Positions 44,627-56,404 of a stretch of DNA of 64,000 nt are shown piece after piece. This stretch comes from Loripinus fragilis (lineage: Eukaryota; Mollusca; Bivalvia; Lucinida; Lucinidae). How positions within the stretch are numbered: position 1 is the stretch's first letter; each line of letters begins with the position of its first letter. The notes below the pieces were generated by a model, which made no database searches, was not told the DNA's origin, and worked only from the letters and a program-made list of their open reading frames with translations. The translations under genes and the position numbers were made by a program. Location of the stretch: positions 62,317,066 through 62,381,065 of the forward strand of contig OZ026524.1 of the NCBI GenBank assembly GCA_964019695.1, in the 5' to 3' direction.

Positions 44627-45008
44627 TATCTTTCAAATGTCTGCTTACAACACTCTGAGACACGTTCAATACCCTTGCAATGTCATCTTGTTTCATACCA
44701 GCGTTCCTTATGGCAATTTTACACATTCTGTTCTCTTTCTTCTTTGTAGATTTATCCAACACATGCGTTTTAAAGCTATTTCATGACTCAACAGCAAAAG
44801 AAATTCATTCTTGCATATCAACTCCTGGACAGTACTGTGTCGTAAGCTTCCTGTTCATTGACAGTAGTGAATGAAACTAATCGAACTTATCCAGATTTGG
44901 TAGCAAAAATACAAGTGTACATGTCGAATAAAACCCAAGACTCAAATTATTTTTCATTACTTCGAAAATCGGGATCGTATAAAAATATGCTTAACTTTAT
45001 GGCAATAG
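43714..45008 (-). mobile_element. Inner Tc1-like element (1295 bp) carrying a dead transposase
   Basis: CTATTGCCATAAAGTTAAGC and its complement GCTTAACTTTATGGCAATAG form the terminal repeats, flanked by TA. The related copy at 58948-60169 lacks the whole block at the matching point, supporting a nested insertion. The length is normal for Tc1/mariner. Confidence 0.82.
43995..44762 (-). pseudogene. Broken Tc1-like transposase
   Basis: Read on minus. The N-terminal part (44762 downward) has KKKENRMCKIAIRNAGMKQD and DIARVLNVSQSVVSRHLK, the helix-turn-helix of Tc1 transposases. A (TC)n microsatellite at 44594-44624 follows, translating as an Arg-Glu repeat. After a frame change come VRGAISDDHL, QKYQDEILESG, VLRDEIARPHCTRIL (the DNARPH block, where the catalytic Asp region reads RDEIARPH) and PSILPALNPMVHV (family consensus SPDLNPIEHVW). 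The last frame (43995-44264) is a degraded C-terminus. Frames are split and catalytic segments altered, so it is inactive. The protein cuts and pastes Tc1 DNA at TA sites. Confidence 0.88.
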
Positions 45009-46044
45009 TATATGAAACATACATGGCTACAATTTACACTCAATATGGAAAAATCAATTACACAGAACCTGTCAAATTTCATTTTCATAAATTGAAATTA
45101 ACATGCTCAATTGATAGACTGTATAAAGGCACCATCGATTTTCATTTTCACACAAACGCTAAAATTTGAACTCATCGCTTAAAACCGAGTATTCCAGGGA
45201 CCTAAAGTGAAAATCACCAACTTTATGGTGTTATAAATGGACATTATTGAACATTTTATTAAGTAGGAATTTTCAGGTAATCCACAATGTTCCTATGGAA
45301 GCCCATATGACATAAAACAACCGGAGATGGCATGTTTTTGTCCACAATATTAATGACACTTTCTGGTGCTATAAATGGACATTATTGAACACTATCATGT
45401 TTATTTTGTAATAAAGTAGCAATTTTCACGCAATTCGGTGCTCCTATGGAGGCCCATATGGCATAAAAGAACACAGAAATTGCACATCAATCTTGACAAT
45501 TCCAACGTTCCAATGCAACATTTGTGCATCACCAAACCAAAGTATGGTGGACTATACAGGCCTTTCTATAACATACGTAATACTCATACGAGTGCAAAAA
45601 TGAAAAATGACCGACAGGTTGTGGTGTAAACTTTCGGCTCTATCAAAACATGTCAAACTTTATGATAAATTATAAATCAGTCTCAACGAGACCCCGTTTT
45701 CGATTGAACCCACAGCCCGACCCCTCTTCTTAACACTCATACAACCCAAACGTTGGCATTTTGTGATAAAATAAAAAAATTGTCGGATAGTTGTCAATGA
45801 AAATACGAGTATACACAAGGCGAAAAACATTTAGCATCGTGTGCCACGTGCAAAACCGGTATAAGTGCTCTATCGTTACGCATAAATGAACATCCTTATT
45901 GAATCAAACTTTGTTATGTTCAATCGACGGATACATGTGCCGAAATATACTGTGTCAAATATCATTTCAAACAGTTAAATAATAAATGAGCTATATTGAA
46001 AAAATGTGTTTTGTAACTGGCGATTTAGAAGTTTCGTTCAGTAT

Positions 46045-47640
46045 ATGTCAGCACTCATACCCTGAGTACCAGCACATGACACTAACGGTCAGTACTACTG
46101 CCAAGAGTTCCTTTCGTTGTCACTAGGTGGTTCATACTACTACTATAAGTCCCAGTACCTGTCACTAGATGTCAGTTTACTACCCTGGGACACTGTAATG
46201 GCCGGTACTAATACCCTGATTACCGTAAGAGGTCGCAACTACTGTCTAGAGCTCCAGTACTTAGTTGTCAGTACACTATCCCGTAACTCAGTGCCTGTCA
46301 CTAGATGTCAGAACACTTTTCAGAGCCCTAGTACCTGTCACAAGTGGTCAGCACTACTGCCCAGACTTCCAGTAATTACTATTAGAGTCTGAGTCGCAGT
46401 ACCTGTCACTGGATGTAAATACACTGCCCTGGATCTCAGTACCTGTCACTAGACCAGGAAATTCCACAATCACACACTACAGACGAACTTACGGCACCGT
46501 GAGGACGAGGCTAAGAACATAAACCCTTCATGGGATCTCATATCATAATCACCTCCTTAAAATTTGTCTTTGATCTGCCTGTCTATGCCCCTAGTGAGTG
46601 GCACCACTTTTAGAGTGCAAAAAATCAGATGTTTAATGTACACTACGCTGAGTCTCAGTACATGTCACTAGATGTCATTACACTATCCTAGATATCAGTA
46701 CATGTTACATGTGGTCAGTACTTGTAGCCTGCGTTTCTAATCCAGCAACTAGCAGTCAATATTGATGTCCAGAGTTGCAGTTACTGTCACTAGAGGTCAA
46801 TACACTACACTGAAGCCCAGTACCTGTCACAATTGGTCAGTACTAACAAACTAAGTACCAGTAAATTCCTCAGAGTTCAAAACTACCTCCCAGAGTTCTG
46901 GTACATGTAACTGCCACTAGAGGTAAGTAAACTACCCAGAGCACTATAACTTGTCACAAGATGACAGTGCTAATAACTCTAGTAGCAATGCCTGTCTTTA
47001 GGCTCAAAACTACTGCTCAGAGTTCTGTAACTGTCACTAGAGTCCTGCACTGCTACCCTAAATCAAAGTACTGGTCGCTAGAGGTTAAAACTACTAGTAC
47101 TACGCTGATTCCCAATGCTTCTAACTAGAAGTCAGTACTAGAGTCCCAAAACCTGACACTATAAGTCAGTATAATACCCTGAATCCTAGTACCTGTCATT
47201 AATTGTCACTTTTTCTAGAGTCACAGTAACTGTTATGAGATGTCAGTACTATTGTACTGAGTTCCCCCGTCCATGTCACTAGAGGTAAATTCTACTGCCT
47301 TGAATTCAGGAAATGTCACTAGAGGTCAGTACTGCTACCCAGAGTCCCAGTATATGTCACTATAGGCCAGTACTTATACACTGCATTACAGTTACTGTCA
47401 CAATATGCCAGTACTACTACTATTAGTCATAGTATCTGCAAGTAGAGGACAGTACTATTAAGCTGAGTTCCAGTACTTGCCACTAGAGGTCAGTACACTA
47501 CCCTGAGCTCCAGTACATGTCACTAGAGTTCGGTGAAATGCTATGAATCCCAGTACATGTTTTTTTTATACCAGAGATCATTTCTACTATCCTGAGTGCC
47601 AGTACCTGTCACTGGAGATCTGTACTACTACTCCAAGTTA
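46045..47640. repeat. ~45-bp minisatellite, main block
   Basis: About 30 diverged units of the AGTACCTGTCACTAGAGGTC type. A fragment with AGGAAATTCCACAATCACAC near 46446 (Penelope-associated tail) interrupts it; the same tail is near 43161. Confidence 0.88.
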
Positions 47641-47644
47641 GAAA

Positions 47645-48165
47645 GAGGGCAAAGATCAGGAATCGATACAATCAAGTACCACACCTGACCCAGGATATCA
47701 ATGGGAAAGTGACAACTTCACAATTAGATCTCACAATCCAGAGCCAAGAGGTCAGACCTTTCCCATCAGGTGACCACAAGACATCAATAAACAGACCCGC
47801 GCGAAAGCATAACAAAAACATGACAGAATTAACATAAATGATCCACAAATGAAGCGCCGCCTGGGAAGGATCAGTTAATATATTTTACAAGAGGGTTTAA
47901 ACCAGCTTCTCGGTGCGCCAAACTCACCCTTAGTTCAGATGTGGATCAAGACACATAGATGATTGGTTTGCATGAAAGATCCCTAACTTACGTATCAATG
48001 CATCGTCTCCTAGAACATATGAATCAAGATATAAAAAGGAGATAAAGTGAAGATAAATACTCGACAGTAAATAAAACTGAATACCAGAGCATAGGAAATC
48101 CAACAGGTAAACCCGGGTGGGCCTTACAACAGCCAAAGCATCAGGCCCCTACCATCTCATCAATA
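47645..48165 (-). repeat. GATCAGGAATCGATAC-family repeat, long copy
   Basis: Runs from GCAAAGATCAGGAATCGATA through CACCTGACCCAGGATATCAA and CCAAGAGGTCAGACCTTTCC to CATATGAATCAAGATATAAA. It is co-linear with 56460-56885 over about 420 bp. It is inserted in the 45-bp minisatellite, whose last units follow at 48165-48240. Confidence 0.78.
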
Positions 48166-48244
48166 GATGGTTGTCACTTATATCAGTACTACGGTCCATA
48201 GTCCCAAGCCCCAGTCACAAGAGGTCGGTATTTCTACTGTAAAT

Positions 48245-48985
48245 CACAGAATGATGTTTCCTTTACCTTGTATACATGCTTCATTTTCAGAATGTATTGA
48301 AAAATCGTGTATTAAGCATGACCATCCTAGAACATTCGTCATAGTGATCTGAACATTTAAGACCATTAAGTGACCTCCAAAGTAAATCCATTTACTTAAT
48401 ATAAGTAGCAAACAGTCAAGGCTTTCTGTCATCATTCTTTACGTTGGTGATTTGGTTTTTATCATTTTTAGTAAACGTTGGAAAAAACCCAAAAAGACTC
48501 AAACCCCAGGCCACTATTCTCTTCAAATATTTGATATTTCTTCAAATAAAATTCAATGTTAAAAATAGCTGACCAATACCCGTTTCACTGGAAGATTTGT
48601 CTTTCTATATTTTTATGTAGTTGAAATCCAAATGTGTTTCCTAAATTGTTTAAGCTGATAATATGTCTGTTGCTTCTTGGGCATCAGATGCTGGCACCCA
48701 GTTGTTATCTTTCATGATGGATATGCATGCAAAGTAGATCTCTTCGTCTCATGGAATGATAGGGCGGAATTCTGCTTCTTCTGTACACAATTGTGTGTCA
48801 TCTGATGAAGCTTGACAAAATGATGATCTTCACTGTTCCATAGACTGAGTACAGTGTGCATTGCGTTGGGTGCACATATGGTACTGACTGAAATAAAAAA
48901 TGGAATCAATTGAAGCATTTAATATGTAAACTGCGAGTACCAGTGATGAGTTTTATACTTGACAGTTCAGACGTGATACTTACCA
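48245..48985. other. Unassigned region
   Basis: Short frames only (for example minus 48712-48918). No domain, terminal repeat or tRNA recognised. Confidence 0.4.
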
Positions 48986-49000
48986 TTTCATAGTTTTCTT

Positions 49001-49200
<200 letters not shown>

Positions 49201-49281
49201 ATGAGAGAGAAAGAGAGAGTGACGCTTCATTTCAAAGGTCTCAGTTCAAACGAGCACTCATATTTCACACTTCATAGTTTT

Positions 49282-49447
49282 TTAGGAGCCGCCATGGCGT
49301 AGTGGATAAACCACTTGCCTTGTAAACCAGGGGTCGCAGGTTCGATTCCCGGCTTCACCATTCTGTCGGATGAGACTTTAAGCTGTGGCCCCGTCTCCAT
49401 ATGACTTTGGCTGTTGGTGAGACGTTAAGCACAACACAATTACAATT
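49282..49447 (+). mobile_element. tRNA-Thr-like SINE with 15-bp target duplication
   Basis: The head matches a tRNA: A box TGGCGTAGTGGATAAACCAC, a possible anticodon loop CTTGTAA (TGT, Thr), B box GGTTCGATTCC. The body has GGATGAGACTTTAAGCTGTG and GAGACGTTAAGCAC; the tail is an ACAATT repeat. ACACTTCATAGTTTT flanks both sides (49267-49281 and 49448-49462). Confidence 0.92.
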
Positions 49448-49479
49448 ACACTTCATAGTTTTCTAAACTAAACGTTATT

Positions 49480-49885
49480 TAATGTATGGAAGATAACAGA
49501 AAGTGACATTTCAAAGTTCACAGTTCATACTTTATAGTTTACACTTCACTGTTTACAGTTCACATTTTATACTTCACACTTCCTAGTTCTGACTTCACAT
49601 GTCATACTTCACACTTTATTAAACGTACCATATCAAAAACACTCAACATGTTAATCAGTAATACGTCACAGTCAGATGTTTAAAGATTGGAGACTGTGAG
49701 GTGTGAAGTCTGAACTATGAAGTATGAACAATGAAGTGTGAAGTATGATGTCCGAACTATGAAGTGAGAAGTATGACGTCTGAAGAGTAATGTTTGAAGG
49801 GTAAACTTTGAAGTATGCAGTGAGAAGCGTTAAGTATGAACCATGGAGTATGAACGGTGAATTGTCACTTTCCGTTGTCTTCGAT
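49480..49885. repeat. Long imperfect inverted repeat of 10-bp phrases
   Basis: Left arm: tandem phrases such as CACTTCATAG, TTCACACTTC (49505-49620). Right arm: their complements GAAGTATGAA, GTGTGAAGTA (49690-49860). The ends match too: AGATAACAGAAAGTGACA against TGTCACTTTCCGTTGTCTT. About 400 bp that could fold into one hairpin. Confidence 0.7.
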
Positions 49886-49889
49886 TAAT

Positions 49890-51130
49890 TAAATTAAGTT
49901 TTGTTTAAAAGTGTAAAGTATGAAGTCACCACCGGTCTTTCATACCAGCGGTTCATCTCCTTGGTCTGTGAGCCTTTTCCGAATCATATCTCAAGTACCA
50001 TTCGTAATTATAGCATGCAACTGCATAGGCCTGTGTGTCATATAAAGGCAAGGTATCTCTAACAAGAAAAGTGTCTCAGTTTTTGAAATATCTCTCTTGG
50101 TCGCAGGTTTACCGTTTGGAACTACGTCATGAAACTTCACAGGTGGCTGCAACACATGGAGGTGCAGTCTGCGATGGATCTTTAGAGACTCTAACTCCTG
50201 TGGTTTCACTTTTGGAAGACAGGCACATTATGAAACGTCATCATAAATATGACATAATGTATGATAATGTATGACGTCATAAGTGCAAAAAATATTTTAA
50301 GCTTTTTAAAATTGTATACAAAATATATCATCTACATATCTTTTCACTGTAGCCAAACAAGTTTTTTTATTAATTCTGGGACTGGAACTTTTTCAAAATG
50401 GTTCTTAATGAAAAAGTATTTTTCAGACATAACACTACCGGCGTTATGACGTCAATTTCACAGCAAATGACGTCACCTTTTTGGCTGGGCTATCGTTAGT
50501 TTGCACATTACGCCAATCCTTAGCCCTGCACACTTGAAAGACTTTCTTCAAAAGGCTAACGTCTTTAGTTTCATTCGTTAAAATGTTCTTCTAAGCCATT
50601 TTCTAGGTATAAACTATGGTGAAAAGCCAATATTATTCAAAACTGCCAAATCGGACAAGAAACGATCAGAAAGTTAAGTTTGCTTTCTTTATTTCTCCTG
50701 AGTATAAAATGCATAAAATTTAGAGATTTTTTTCGGTAAATACCAAACGTGAGGTGAAAATATCAGCAGATACACTCGTGCTACGAACTCATGATAATAT
50801 TGATTTTTCACCGCACTTGACGAAATATATTTAGCATTCATCATAAACAGTAAATAAACTCTATATATTTATGATTTGTAAACCTTACCTAAATTAATGA
50901 TTCGAAACAGAGCAATACAAGATCCCTGTCCAAAATGTCTCCAGTGAAACTCCCGATGTCTACTCTAGTACAGTAGGTGCTTAAACAATTCAGTCAAAAA
51001 TTGCATGTGTTCCTTTCGTAAATATCCCCACCAGCTCTCAGTATTTGGTTACTTGTACTTACACCATATATGTATGGTCTGTCATCATCAGGATCGATGC
51101 GCCTTAGAAATGTTTGAAATACTGCTACAT
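49890..51130. other. Unassigned region with clustered CRE-like sites
   Basis: TGACGTCA occurs at 50272-50279, 50447-50454 and 50468-50475. An 80-codon frame (50035-50274) shows no family. The region 50880-51000 is AT-rich without features. Confidence 0.4.
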
Positions 51131-51134
51131 GTAC

Positions 51135-51370
51135 ATAAAAGTAAGGAAGAGGACAAAGATCAGGAATCGATACAATCGAGTACCACACCTGACCCAGGAT
51201 ATCAATGGGAAAGTAACAAACTCACTATTAGAAATTACAAACGCGGGCCAAGAGGTCAGCCCTTTCCCAGCAGGTGACCACAAGCCATCAAAAAACAGAT
51301 GCGCACGAAAGCATAACAAACACTTGTAAGACAAAGATCCACAAAAGAAGTGCCGCCTTCGAACTGTCAT
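51135..51370 (-). repeat. GATCAGGAATCGATAC-family repeat, short copy
   Basis: AAAGATCAGGAATCGATACA to AAGTGCCGCCTTCGAACTGT, matching the first half of 56460-56885. Confidence 0.75.
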
Positions 51371-51971
51371 GTCCGTTTTCTGTTCCGTAGTCTGTCCTTA
51401 TTTTTAGAGGGCACCACCATTACCCTTAACGTCTAAAAAGTAGCCACCAATGATTTTTTGGGTCATTGTTGGTCTGATAAACATTTAACCATATAATTTT
51501 GCGAGAAAATCCACATATGCACCCATTGATACACAAACCGTCTATATGCCATATGAACTTTGGTCTGCATGCATGGTGAACACATCTTCTCATTAATTTT
51601 GCCTCACAAATCTCGAAACTACCCTGGCTGGATCCAAATACTGTAGCATCAATCTAGAATCTTTCATTTTGATGTGGATTCGATATATTCATTACAATGT
51701 GACCACATCATGCGATGCCATGAAGTTGTCCTGATCCAGAAAGCTGCCATTGTATGAAATTTACAGCTGCGTGTACGCAGTGATAGTTTCTTCTTTGAAG
51801 TTGAAGATGTCTTAATCTTAAACAAATTGAATGTCCGTGTTTCAATACATACTGTATATCTCTGTAACATAATCCTTTATTAAAGTATTTAGTTATCCAA
51901 TAAGCCACAGTCTCGGAATGCATGGCGTCCATCATAAAGTCATTAAAAGTATAAGCTTACCTGATTGGCGG

Positions 51972-52230
51972 ATTATGTCGTGGGAACGAGATATTATGTC
52001 GTGGGAACGAGATAATTATGTCGTGGGAACGAGATATTTTATCGTGGGAACGAGATAATTATGTTGTGGGCACGAGATCTTATGTCGTGGGCACGAGATC
52101 TTATGTCGTGGGCACGAGATTTTATGTCGTGGGCACGAGATCTTATATTGTGGGAACGAGATAATTATGTCGTGGGAACGAGATAAATAATTTTTTTCAC
52201 ATGTCCCCTCAGTGCTGCCGTAAAAATGAT
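51972..52230 (-). repeat. Minisatellite 'TTATGTCGTGGGAACGAGAT', inverted copy
   Basis: Nine units. The border ACATGTCCCCTCAGTGCTGC is the reverse complement of the left border of 34942-35112. Some units read GTGGGCACGAGAT instead of GTGGGAACGAGAT. Confidence 0.9.
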
Positions 52231-52299
52231 ATTTGGTATTTAAAAAAAATGAGAAAAATCACTAACAGTTGATACACGGTTTCTCGCTCCCGGATTGTT

Positions 52300-53060
52300 C
52301 GGTCGATTCCGTGAAAGGTCGTTTCTGCCGGGTCTGCCGGTTCGTTTTGGCACTGCAAAAATAACTATTATATGGCCAAAATATCTTCAGATCTCTATCA
52401 GTGATTGAATGGATTGACAGTTTGGCAGATAAAGAGACAGATCACAGACCTTAGTCATGGATTAGTGCTTTGAATGCAGGTTTTGCGGTCAGCTGGACTG
52501 CTTCATTTTCCGGGTCGATTTGGCAGTGTATTACGACTACATGAACCTACATGAATGCACTAAAATCAAGCTTTGTTAATGACAGACAGACAGATGAACA
52601 CACAGACAGATGAAATGTTTGATAGATAGATAGATCCTTTAAAAATTCACAGACCTGAGTCATGTAAAGTTGTGATATAACTAGGACCTACTGCCGGTTT
52701 TGCCGAATCTGCTAGAGCATTTCAACTGCCGGGTCTGCCAGAGCGTGTCATCTGCCGGGTCTGCCAGAGCGTGTCATCTGCCGGGCCTGCAGGACTGTTT
52801 CTTCTGATAGATCCAAATATACAGACTAATCTGATCTAGACAGCAGACAGACAAACAGACATACATATCCTTTTCAAATTTATATACCTAAGCAATCAGT
52901 GTTTGCCGGGTCTGGCAGACCGTTTCATCTGCCGGGTTTGCCGGAACTTTTCATCTGCCGGGTTGTTTCGGCAGTGCCAAAGCAACTAGATCTACTATAA
53001 AAATTAATTTGTCACAGCTTTGTCAAAGACAGACTGACAGACGGAGGGACCAACAAACAG
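52300..53060. repeat. Composite repeat of TGCCGGGTCTGCC and ACAGACAGACAG blocks
   Basis: Three or four long units each contain a GC-rich TCTGCCGGGTCTGCCRGA run, then a GACAGACAGACAGAT microsatellite and AAATTYAYAGACCTGAG-like sequence. Confidence 0.65.
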
Positions 53061-53106
53061 ACAGACAGACAGACAGACAGATAGATGTAGAAATATGATA
53101 GATCGA

Positions 53107-53130
53107 TATATATACTCTCTCTCTCCCTCT

Positions 53131-53166
<36 letters not shown>
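53107..53166. repeat. (CT)n microsatellite
   Basis: CT dinucleotides interrupted by CCCTCTCCCCCC near the left end. Confidence 0.95.
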
Positions 53167-53168
<2 letters not shown>

Positions 53169-53278
53169 GTGCAATAGGCCTAAAAAAACTCAGTATAAAG
53201 CTCAGCTTATCAAAGACAAGTAATTAATGTATTTTGGATCGTCATTTTATACATCTGACATGTCTCGTCGGGACAGAT

Positions 53279-53569
53279 CATGCGCGGATCCAGAAATTTT
53301 TGACAGAGAGGGTCCACTTTTGACAATTTTTCTTTTTTAGTTGTTGAGGGGAGAGAGGATCCTAAAACCACTATAAGCGGGCCATCATCGGTCCGCCAAC
53401 GAAACGGCGTTTCGCTGGCGTGCCGATGATGGCCCAACATTGAATGCTGGCTTGGTAGCTTTGTGCTTTTTCAGGGGATCCAGACCAGTATTGCAAAGAA
53501 ACCCTATATTTTTTGTGATTTTCCAGGGGGTAGGTCGGACCACCTGTCCCCCCTCCGGATCTGCGCATG
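53279..53569. mobile_element. 291-bp MITE 'CATGCGCGGATCCAG', 5-bp target duplication
   Basis: CATGCGCGGATCCAGAAATT at left and CCCTCCGGATCTGCGCATG at right. CAGAT flanks both sides (53274-53278 and 53570-53574). A hairpin repeat of another family (53386-53440) has inserted inside it. Confidence 0.85.
53386..53445. repeat. Hairpin repeat of the GGGCCATCATCGG family, copy 4
   Basis: GCGGGCCATCATCGGTCCGC pairs with CGTGCCGATGATGGCCC around AACGAAACGGCGTTTCGCTG, itself a perfect small stem. Confidence 0.8.
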
Positions 53570-54164
53570 CAGATCGCCTTTAATTCCCCCTATGCCACGC
53601 CACGAGAAAACCTGACTTTGTTCCGTGCGAAAAACGAAGACGCAGACCGGCCTGTGCATCCGATTAGTGCCTGTATTGTTCGCTAGATATTCCAACTTGT
53701 TACAAACAAAGGTTCAGTATTCTTCTACACTGTACACCTTTAAACATGTGCAGATTGGTTTCAGACTAACCTACACTTATCTGCGCAGTCTAAAGACCAG
53801 TTTTCGCTCGAAGTGTCATTTTTACAGCAACAATTTCCTTGTTTGATATGTTCTCAGATACACATGCTTAAAGAATTTTTTGTGTGTTTAAAGCGTTCTG
53901 TTTACTCATACAAAATACAAACCCCTTAACTTTTGGCGGTGATTTAATATGTGCTGGCGTATAACAAATCCTGTCATCAGGTATCACTAAACCATCCTGC
54001 CCAATTTCACATGCGGAGACTTCAATATTTGACCGTTCGACATGGAAATAAGCTATACAGATGTACATTATATTGACTATCCAAAGAACACTTTTAATGC
54101 ACTGAGAAGATTACTTCGTTATGTTTGATGCTTTACGTATCAATCAATATTTTCAGTCATGTCA

Positions 54165-54325
54165 GGTTTTCCTGTCTTCCTGGTTTGAACCAGTACGAAG
54201 CAGAGGATATCTGGGGTCTTCTTCAAGGTAACAAAACAGTGCTCCGGGGAGTCTCGAACTAGCGACCCTTTGTGCACAGACCTGCCTCTCTTAACCAGTA
54301 AGCCACTTTGCTATTTGCAAAAATT
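54165..54325 (-). mobile_element. tRNA-derived SINE, minus strand
   Basis: On minus the A box reads GTGGCTTACTGGTTAAGAG and the B box AGTTCGAGACTCC. The body has TTACCTTGAAGAAGACCCC and GTACTGGTTCAAACCAGGAA, which correspond to TGTCCTTGAGCAAGACAC and TTACTGGCTCAACCCAGCAA of the SINE at 31852-32051. No clear target duplication. Confidence 0.75.
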
Positions 54326-54439
54326 CTAACCTTGGCACGCAGCCCGTTACACATTAAACATGTGAGCCCCTGGCCAGTGTCATAATTTGCACGAACCTGA
54401 GTAGTTTTTTTTATATGTTTTCTTTAAATAAACCTATTA

Positions 54440-54685
54440 ACATGTGAGCCCTAGACCAGGGTGATTGGAAATTCCACTAGGTTCCGAATATCAAGGTTCT
54501 ATATAGGCATAGCGATTTTAAACAAGAAAAATATCATGTTTGGTTCAAATCTAACCAGTGGTTCTGGAGATGTCTTTTGAAGCAAATGGTGACGAGACAC
54601 TACCCGACGGACAAACATCCAGTGATTACAAAAGCTAACACTGAGCCTTTGACTCATGTAAGCTAGAATACTCAGTGCCCAGCCT
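54440..54685 (+). repeat. End module of the 143-bp repeat family
   Basis: AACCAGTGGTTCTGGAGATG, CCGACGGACAAACATCCAGT and CTCATGTAAGCTAGAA parallel the end of the array at 58620-58731 (CACGCGACGGATCACAATAG-like, GCTCAGGTGAGCTAAAA). Confidence 0.6.
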
Positions 54686-55079
54686 TATGCTCATCTTTGT
54701 TTTTGCTTTTTAACTTCAGCATTATTGACGATTTTCTTTAAACATTGCAAGTAGATTGAAGTTTTAAATTACATTTAAGTTGAGAAAGGGATATGGAAAA
54801 AGATAAGAAGTTTAGAATTTATTATATTTATGGCAAGCAATTTAAAAGTGTAGAAACAGCAACTATACTTATCTGGCGACGTCTGGACTGATTACCTTTG
54901 CAAACACTTTGTACCCAGAATGGCGACACTGACCTGGACCCTGGCCGTTTGACACTCTGATAGTGTTCCTGAGCGATTATATTAGAAAAAATATTGTGAG
55001 GAATGCCAGAAGACGACAACAAAACATGTAAAATAGCCAGCATGCAAACAGTTACGTGCATATTTTTGGTCTCGTCGCG

Positions 55080-55985
55080 CGTCGTAGAAGCCATCATGAG
55101 GAACATTTCCGTGAAATTATTTTGAATTTGAACCAGTGGTTCAGGAGGAAATGTCATTAAAAGACATTTCTTTATCTTATTTAGAGCTCTGACAGCCCCT
55201 TTGTTCAGTGGAGTGGAACCATTTGTGCAACTTTTGTAGAATGCATCATAGGGGACAATCATGTGAATTTATTTTGAATTTGAACCAGTGGTTCAGCAGG
55301 AGATGTCGTTTAAAGATATTTCTTATCTGGAGCTCTGACTGCCCTTTTGTTCAGCAGAGCGGAACCATTTGTACTATTTTAGATAAAGGGGATTATGAGG
55401 AACAATTCTATGATTTTTTTTAAAATTAGGAACAGTGGTTCAGGAGGGAACACCATTAAAAGACATTTCTTATCTAGAGCTCTGGTAGCACCAGCGTTCG
55501 TTGGAGCAGAACCATTTGTGCAATTTTGGTAGAAGGCATCATGAGGAACAATTCTGTGAAATGGTTTTGAATTTGGACAAGTGGTTCAGGAGATGTCGTT
55601 TAAAAATATTTCTTATCTGGAGCTCTGGCGGCCCTTTTGCTCAGCGGAGCAAAATCATTTGTGTAATTTGGGTAGAGGGTATTATGAGGAACAAATCTGA
55701 GAAATTATTTTGAATTTGGACCAGTGGTTCAGAAGGAGATGTCTTATAAAGATAGTTCTTATCTGGAGCTCTGGTGGCCCTTTTGTTCAGCGGGGCAGGA
55801 CCATTTGTGCAATGTTGATGTAAGGTATCAAGGGGAACAATTCTACGGAATTATTATAAATTTGAACCAGTTGTTCAGGAGATCGGAGATGTCATTTTAA
55901 TTTTTTTAATCTGGAGCTCTGGCAGCCCTCCTGTTCAGTGGAATGGAACCATTTGTGCAATTTTGAAAGAGGGCAATATGAGAAA
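55080..55985 (+). repeat. 143-bp satellite array, left block
   Basis: About six units of TTGTTCAGCGGAGCGGAACC, ATTTGTGCAATTTTGGTAGA, GGAACAATTCTGTGAAATTA, GACCAGTGGTTCAGGAGGAG. The array breaks mid-unit at about 55985 where the Penelope-like element begins. Confidence 0.9.
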
Positions 55986-56404
55986 GATTCATGTGAAGCT
56001 ATATGAAAAATAGTAAGTGAGTATGATCTGGAAATACCACAATCACAAACTGCAGACAAACCCATGGTACCGCGAGGAAGAGCCACACAACAATCAAGAG
56101 ACACCAGGAAGACAAACTTAGCAAAGCAACCAGCTCTCTCTTCCCCAATAAATGTTCTGCTCGCATGGAAGCCTTCTAACTATTGCAATGTATCATCATG
56201 GAGAAACACTATAATCAAATTAACACACTATGATGAAACAAAGAAAAGGGCTCACGACTCACAGATAGTCACAGCTAAAGAAAACCTCAAGTTGAGTCAC
56301 GGTGGGTCCTGCTACAGATAAGCATCAGGCACCAACCCACCGATTTAAGCTTTACGTCAGAGCCGTCATACCGTCGTGCAATTAGAGAGGAAACTATAGC
56401 TATA

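Larger units (their letters stand above)
43657..46041. mobile_element. Outer Tc1/mariner-like element (2385 bp)
   Basis: CTGAGCGAAACTTCCAAACC at left and GGCGATTTAGAAGTTTCG...TTCAG at right, flanked by TA (43655-43656 and 46042-46043). The same termini bound the 1222-bp copy at 58948-60169. The right part has no ORF of note. A second transposon (43714-45008) sits near its left end. Confidence 0.85.
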
